Shown in pieces: positions 60,477-64,000 of a stretch of 64,000 bases of DNA. The position numbers were made by a program, and so were the translations under genes. The stretch's first letter is position 1, and the number at the start of each line of letters is the position of its first letter. The DNA is from Stutzerimonas balearica DSM 6083. Its GTDB lineage: Bacteria > Pseudomonadota > Gammaproteobacteria > Pseudomonadales > Pseudomonadaceae. The stretch lies in NCBI RefSeq assembly GCF_000818015.1, contig NZ_CP007511.1:1536001-1600000 (forward strand), given 5' to 3'. A model generated the notes under the pieces. It saw nothing but the letters and a program-made list of their open reading frames with translations. It did no database searches and had not been told where the DNA came from.

Positions 60477-61577
60477 TTAGCGGGACAGGTTGTAGTCCGC
60501 CGCGGCACCGGTACCGACGATGCTGGCCGACGGCAGCAGTCCGCTGATGAAGCGATTCCAGCGGGTGATGTTGGCCGGGCCTACGAAGACGATGTCCTGC
60601 GGCTGCAGCGGGAAGTGCTTGGCCAGCGCGAAGGCGGTCGGCGAAGCGGCAGCGAGCTGGAACACCTTGGCCTTTTCGGTGGCGATGTTCTCGGCGCCGC
60701 GGATCACGTAGATGGCATCGCCATCGGCAGTGTCCTGGCGAACGCCGCCGGCCGAGCCGAGCGCATCCATCAGGTTCAGGCTGGTGGCCTTGAAGGTCAT
60801 GGCCCGCGGCAGGGTCACTTCGCCGAGTACGTAGACTTTCTTCTGATCGTTGTACGGCAGGTGCAGCTGGTCGCCGTCCTTCAGGTAGACCTGGTTCAGC
60901 CAGGAGTCGGCGCGGTTCAGCGAGTCGACGTTGAGCATGTACTCGCGGCCGTCACGCTTGAGCACCAGCCCGGTGAGGTCGGCGGTATCGGTATCGACGC
61001 CGGCCTGGCCGATGGCCTGGACGATGGTCATCGGCGCGGTGGTCAGCGGGACTTCGCCGGCGGTGTTGAACGCACCGGAGACGACCACGCGCTGACTGCC
61101 GAAGCGCAGGATGCTGACATCCACCTGCGGGCTGTCGATGTAGTTGGTCAGACGCTGGGCGATGTTGCGGCGCAGCTCCTCGATGGTCTTGCCGGCGGCC
61201 TGCACGTTGCCGATGTAGGGGTAGAACAGGGTGCCGTCCGGGCGCACCAGGCGGCCGTTGGCGTCGATCTGCTGCTGCGGGCCGGACGGTGCGGTCAGCT
61301 CGGGGTGATCCCACACTGTGATGTAGAGCAGATCATTGGCGCCGATCCGGTAGTCGCTGGGCTTGTAGCTCAGCAGCTCCTGCTTGCTGGAAGTGCCGCG
61401 ATCGGAGGCCAGGTCGCCCTTGAGCAGGTCCGGCGTGATGCGGATCAGCTCGACGGTGCCGTCTTCGGTCACGCCGCCGTTGTCGAAGTCATCCGGATCC
61501 AGGTACTGGCCGGGAGCGAAGGCGCAACCCTGCAATGCCAGGGCGGAGGTCAGTGCGATAGCAAATAGTGGTTTCAT
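60477..61577 (-). CDS. Wza-type polysaccharide export outer-membrane lipoprotein
   Basis: Outer-membrane channel of Wzx/Wzy-dependent exopolysaccharide export (366 residues). It has a lipoprotein signal with lipobox LQGC (Cys18), a poly-export domain (IGANDLLYITVWDHPEL, DGTLFYPYIGNV) and SLBB-like repeats (VSGAFNTAGEVPLT, YVLGEVTLPRAM). The second ATG at 61577 is preferred since AAGGA is eight bases before it; it abuts the first ATG at 61586. The 367 bases upstream separate it from the glycosyltransferase gene. Confidence 0.92.
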   Translation of the reverse strand: MKPLFAIALTSALALQGCAFAPGQYLDPDDFDNGGVTEDGTVELIRITPDLLKGDLASDRGTSSKQELLSYKPSDYRIGANDLLYITVWDHPELTAPSGPQQQIDANGRLVRPDGTLFYPYIGNVQAAGKTIEELRRNIAQRLTNYIDSPQVDVSILRFGSQRVVVSGAFNTAGEVPLTTAPMTIVQAIGQAGVDTDTADLTGLVLKRDGREYMLNVDSLNRADSWLNQVYLKDGDQLHLPYNDQKKVYVLGEVTLPRAMTFKATSLNLMDALGSAGGVRQDTADGDAIYVIRGAENIATEKAKVFQLAAASPTAFALAKHFPLQPQDIVFVGPANITRWNRFISGLLPSASIVGTGAAADYNLSR

Positions 61578-61944
61578 GGGATTCATCCTTGACGGAGTTA
61601 TTGAAGCTCACGGTGTGAGGCGGCGTTTTCGAGGTGATGCAAGGCGATTTGCGGGGCGAGGCTCCCGCATCGGTCGAAGCTGAGCGTCATCGGTTCACAC
61701 TCATCAGCGACCCACAGTGGGTAGTCAAAGTTGTCTCTCCTTCTGACCCTGGCCGGACTTCAGCACCGGCACCGTTGTTGTTCTGCCCATCCCTGCAGGG
61801 CTTGTGGCGAGAGCGGCACGCTGCAGGTAATGGCCTGGCGATGTCTTTTTGCCAGTGCTCGATCTGCAGTACCGATAGACCGTCTCGCTCAAGGCTGGTT
61901 CAACGCCGTTCCCCAGTGCTTGCATCGAATTTTTCGCTGTTTCG
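61578..61944 (-). other. intergenic region upstream of the polysaccharide export gene
   Basis: No convincing gene in these 367 bases; a 66-codon open frame on the minus strand (61725-61925) lacks a ribosome site and protein-like composition. A short palindrome ACCCACAGTGGGT lies at 61710-61722 and could be a regulator site. A promoter for the export gene is expected here, but I find no strong -35/-10 pair. Confidence 0.4.
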
Positions 61945-62712
61945 CTACACGTCCTGATTCAGAGCGCGCGCGCCCTGCGGCCGAGCCGATTTTTCCCGGC
62001 GATAGGCCGGCACGATGAACATCGCGTCGTGCAGATAGCGGCCTACCAGCCGGCGCGGCTCGGACAGCATGCGGTGCAGCCATTCCAGCCGGCAGTTCTG
62101 CATCCAGCGCGGCGCACGTTTGACGGTGCCGGTGGCGAAGGAAATGGAAGCGCCGATGCAGAAACCCATGCCGGTGCGCTCGTGGCTTTCTATGGAGCTG
62201 GCAAGGATTTCCTGCCGCGGCGCGCCGACCGCATAGAACACCAGCTCCGAGGGATGCTCGCGGACGAAGCGCAGGCACCGCTCGACTTCCTGCGGGTCGT
62301 TGATGAAGCCCATCGGCGGGTTGTGGTGATGCAGCGTGATGCGCGGGTAGAGCGCCCGCAGCCGTGCGCATTCGGCCTCGGTCGCACCGATCAGTACCAC
62401 GCTTAAGCTGTCGCGATCGGCCCAGCGCAGCAGGTCGATGGTCAGGTCGCTGCCAGGAATGACTTCTTCGACCGGCACGCCCAGACGGTGCAGCAGCGGT
62501 ATCAGGATGCGGCTGTCGCACAGGCGCAGGCGTGCCTTGGCGTAGGCGTTGCGCAACGAAGGGTTGTTCTGCAGCTGCGCCAGGTGATCGACGTTGGGCG
62601 TGACCACGAAGGAATAGGGCTGCTTCACGCCCTCGCGTATGGTCGCGAGCAAGGCGGCCTTGCTGCCGGTATAGAAGTCCACACCGAATGCATGGTTCGT
62701 TTTACTCGACAC
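61945..62712 (-). CDS. WecG/TagA/CpsF family glycosyltransferase
   Basis: Family GT26 enzyme (255 residues) that adds a sugar, often N-acetylmannosaminuronate or N-acetylmannosamine type, to a lipid-linked intermediate. VVTPNVDHL, CDSRILIPLL, PGSDLTIDLL, VGAPRQEI and GASISFATGTVKRAPRWMQNC-type segments match the family. GTG start at 62712, overlapping the end of the upstream GT2 gene by 11 bases. The C-terminal part after RRLVGRYLHDA is basic. Sugar specificity cannot be read from the sequence. Confidence 0.9.
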   Translation of the reverse strand: MSSKTNHAFGVDFYTGSKAALLATIREGVKQPYSFVVTPNVDHLAQLQNNPSLRNAYAKARLRLCDSRILIPLLHRLGVPVEEVIPGSDLTIDLLRWADRDSLSVVLIGATEAECARLRALYPRITLHHHNPPMGFINDPQEVERCLRFVREHPSELVFYAVGAPRQEILASSIESHERTGMGFCIGASISFATGTVKRAPRWMQNCRLEWLHRMLSEPRRLVGRYLHDAMFIVPAYRREKSARPQGARALNQDV

Positions 62713-63580
62713 TCATCGTTACTCCCTTGAAGGCGCCCTTGATGCCGGACCAGGCCAGGGCCGGGTGGTTGTACTCCTTGATCAGCGTGATCGCCGACAG
62801 GAAACACGCCGAAGCCAGCGCGAACGGCGCGCCGTAGAAGCGCTTGTTGAATCGCGTGGCGGCGCGGTTGCGGTAGTAGTGGTAGAACGCCGAGCGGCCG
62901 CCGGAACTCAGCGAGCCGTAGTGGTAGAGCCGGCTCTGCGGCACCACCTTGATCGTCACGCCGAGCTTGCGGGCCTGGAACTGCCAGTCGACTTCCTCGG
63001 AATACATGAAGTAGTCCTCGTCCATCAGACCGATGCGCTCGAGCAGGCGGGCGGAGAACGCCAGGCTGCAGCCCATCAGGTAGTCGGGTTGCTCCTGTTG
63101 CTGGGCCATGGACTCCAGCGTCTGCCCCTTGCCGAGCAGCTTGGCCTTGCCCAGCAGCGGATAGAGCTTGCCGCCGCCGTAGCATTCCAAGTGGCCGTCG
63201 TCGGCACTGAGGATCACCGAGCCGACGAATTGCCGGTCGTTGCGCTTGAGCTCCTCGAGCAGCGGAGAAAAGGCGTCTTCGTCGACATAGGTGTCGTTGT
63301 TGACGATCCAGTAATGCTCGACCGGCAGGTTGGCCTGGGCCCAGCGGATGCCGTAGTTGTTGCCACCGGCATAGCCGTTGTTTTCCGGGTTGGCGAGCAC
63401 GGTGACGTTATGCGCCGCCTGCTCCTGCTGCCAGGTCTGGAAGGCGACCAGCGAGCCATCCTGCGAGTCGTTGTCGATCACGATGATGTGGTCGATCACC
63501 CGACAATGCGTGCGCAGGCTCTCGATGCAGCTGATGGTTTCAGTAGCTGCCTTGTAGTTGAGAATAAGTGCGACGTTCAT
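62702..63580 (-). CDS. family 2 glycosyltransferase
   Basis: Cytoplasmic GT-A fold enzyme (292 residues) resembling rhamnosyltransferases. ALILNYKAATETISCIESL start, IVIDNDSQDGS, NGYAGGNNYGI, a nucleotide-metal site in VNNDTYVDED and the acceptor-side EEVDWQFQARKLG motif are visible. It probably builds the exopolysaccharide or O-antigen repeat. The start at 63580 lies 41 bases inside the preceding gene. Confidence 0.9.
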   Translation of the reverse strand: MNVALILNYKAATETISCIESLRTHCRVIDHIIVIDNDSQDGSLVAFQTWQQEQAAHNVTVLANPENNGYAGGNNYGIRWAQANLPVEHYWIVNNDTYVDEDAFSPLLEELKRNDRQFVGSVILSADDGHLECYGGGKLYPLLGKAKLLGKGQTLESMAQQQEQPDYLMGCSLAFSARLLERIGLMDEDYFMYSEEVDWQFQARKLGVTIKVVPQSRLYHYGSLSSGGRSAFYHYYRNRAATRFNKRFYGAPFALASACFLSAITLIKEYNHPALAWSGIKGAFKGVTMSVE

Positions 63581-64000
63581 AGAGTCTTTCCTGGCTGCGA
63601 AGGTGACGGGCTCTCAGGGAGTGGATGACGAACAGCATGGCGATGACCGGCTGGCCGTACTCCATCAGGCCGTTGAGCGGCCAGATCACGAAGTAGGCGA
63701 GCATCACCGCGTAGATGAAGCTCAGGTCGCGGTCGATGTTCTTGGCGATGCGCTGGTAGACCAGCAGCGTCAGCGGAATGATCAGAAAGGTGAGGAAGCC
63801 GAAGCGGAACAGGGTGCCGACGATGCCCACGTCGGAGAGGAAGAAGTGCTCGCCGAAGTAGGGGATGAAGCCGTCGCGCCACATCAGCGAAAGCGAACCG
63901 CTCGGCAGCCAGTTGACCAGGTCCAGGTGGCGCATGATGGCGGCAATGGTGATGGGCCGGGCGCCGTCCTCCACGTTGGTCACCGACTGGCTGTAGAAGT
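63540..64000 (-). CDS. O-antigen ligase/polymerase-like membrane protein, 5' end outside the window
   Basis: Only the C-terminal 153 residues are visible; the frame stays open to the right edge, so the GTG at 63983 is probably internal. Three or four hydrophobic segments (FFLSDVGIVGTLFRFGFLTFL, LSFIYAVMLAYFVIWPLNG in part, GQPVIAMLFVIHSL) separate short loops, as in the last helices of Wzy or WaaL-type proteins. The call rests on topology and on neighbouring glycosyltransferases and is uncertain. Confidence 0.6.
   Translation of the reverse strand, partial: FYSQSVTNVEDGARPITIAAIMRHLDLVNWLPSGSLSLMWRDGFIPYFGEHFFLSDVGIVGTLFRFGFLTFLIIPLTLLVYQRIAKNIDRDLSFIYAVMLAYFVIWPLNGLMEYGQPVIAMLFVIHSLRARHLRSQERLYERRTYSQLQGSY

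Noticed and set aside
61725..61925. A 66-codon frame upstream of the polysaccharide export gene
   Set aside because: No ribosome site, no recognisable motif, composition not distinct from random GC-rich DNA.

Overview
The window is gram-negative, high-GC gammaproteobacterial chromosome of Pseudomonas type. The first two thirds follow the gene order known from Pseudomonas (gap, nqr, sth, lol, comEC, lpxK, kdsB, murB, rne, rluC, sppA, plsX, fab, mltG, tmk, holB, pilZ, tatD). The nqr operon, the ben-cat-pca block and the exopolysaccharide genes make a Stutzerimonas (Pseudomonas stutzeri group) strain my best guess; this is inferred from order and protein likeness, not from a search. I see no rRNA, tRNA, CRISPR array, insertion sequence or prophage.

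Layout. 1-10.1 kb: 3' part of a GAPDH gene, the complete sodium-pumping NADH:quinone oxidoreductase operon nqrABCDEF with both maturation genes (apbE, nqrM), then sthA. 10.2-15.7 kb: a phosphodiesterase, a small exported protein and a PilZ protein on the minus strand, divergent from the lipoprotein-export operon lolCDE. 15.8-22.6 kb: comEC, exbBD and a tightly overlapping envelope operon (lpxK, UPF0434, kdsB, a low-molecular-weight phosphatase, murB). 22.7-29.5 kb: rne with a long leader, rluC, a HAD phosphatase, sppA, maf. 29.6-39.8 kb: yceD-rpmF-plsX-fabD-fabG-acpP-fabF-pabC-mltG-tmk-holB-pilZ-tatD, i.e. fatty-acid synthesis leading into division, replication and type IV pilus genes. 40-43.9 kb: an aromatic amino acid permease, a CAP-domain exported protein, two micro-genes and a divergent MerR/CDF metal-efflux pair.

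43.9-60.4 kb is a catabolic block holding all enzymes from benzoate to the TCA cycle: benABCD (benzoate to catechol), catA, catB, catC (catechol to beta-ketoadipate enol-lactone), pcaD, pcaIJ, pcaF (to succinyl-CoA and acetyl-CoA), the regulators PcaR and BenR, and benzoate uptake proteins (BenK, BenE, an OprD-type porin). I see PcaR boxes, a tandem BenR (XylS-type) operator before benA, and A-rich Hfq/Crc-type motifs at the ribosome-binding regions of benR, benA, benK, catA and benF. benA carries an apparent one-base deletion near its 3' end. 60.4-64 kb is the end of an exopolysaccharide cluster on the minus strand (Wza-type lipoprotein, WecG/TagA and GT2 glycosyltransferases, end of a polymerase/ligase-like membrane protein) that runs off the right edge.

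No clearly new multi-gene system is visible. The observations most worth following are the shared A-rich translational-control motifs across the ben/cat genes, the benA frameshift, the third PcaR-like box in front of benR, the long rne leader, the near-leaderless yceD promoter, and mutually exclusive hairpins upstream of the CAP-domain gene.
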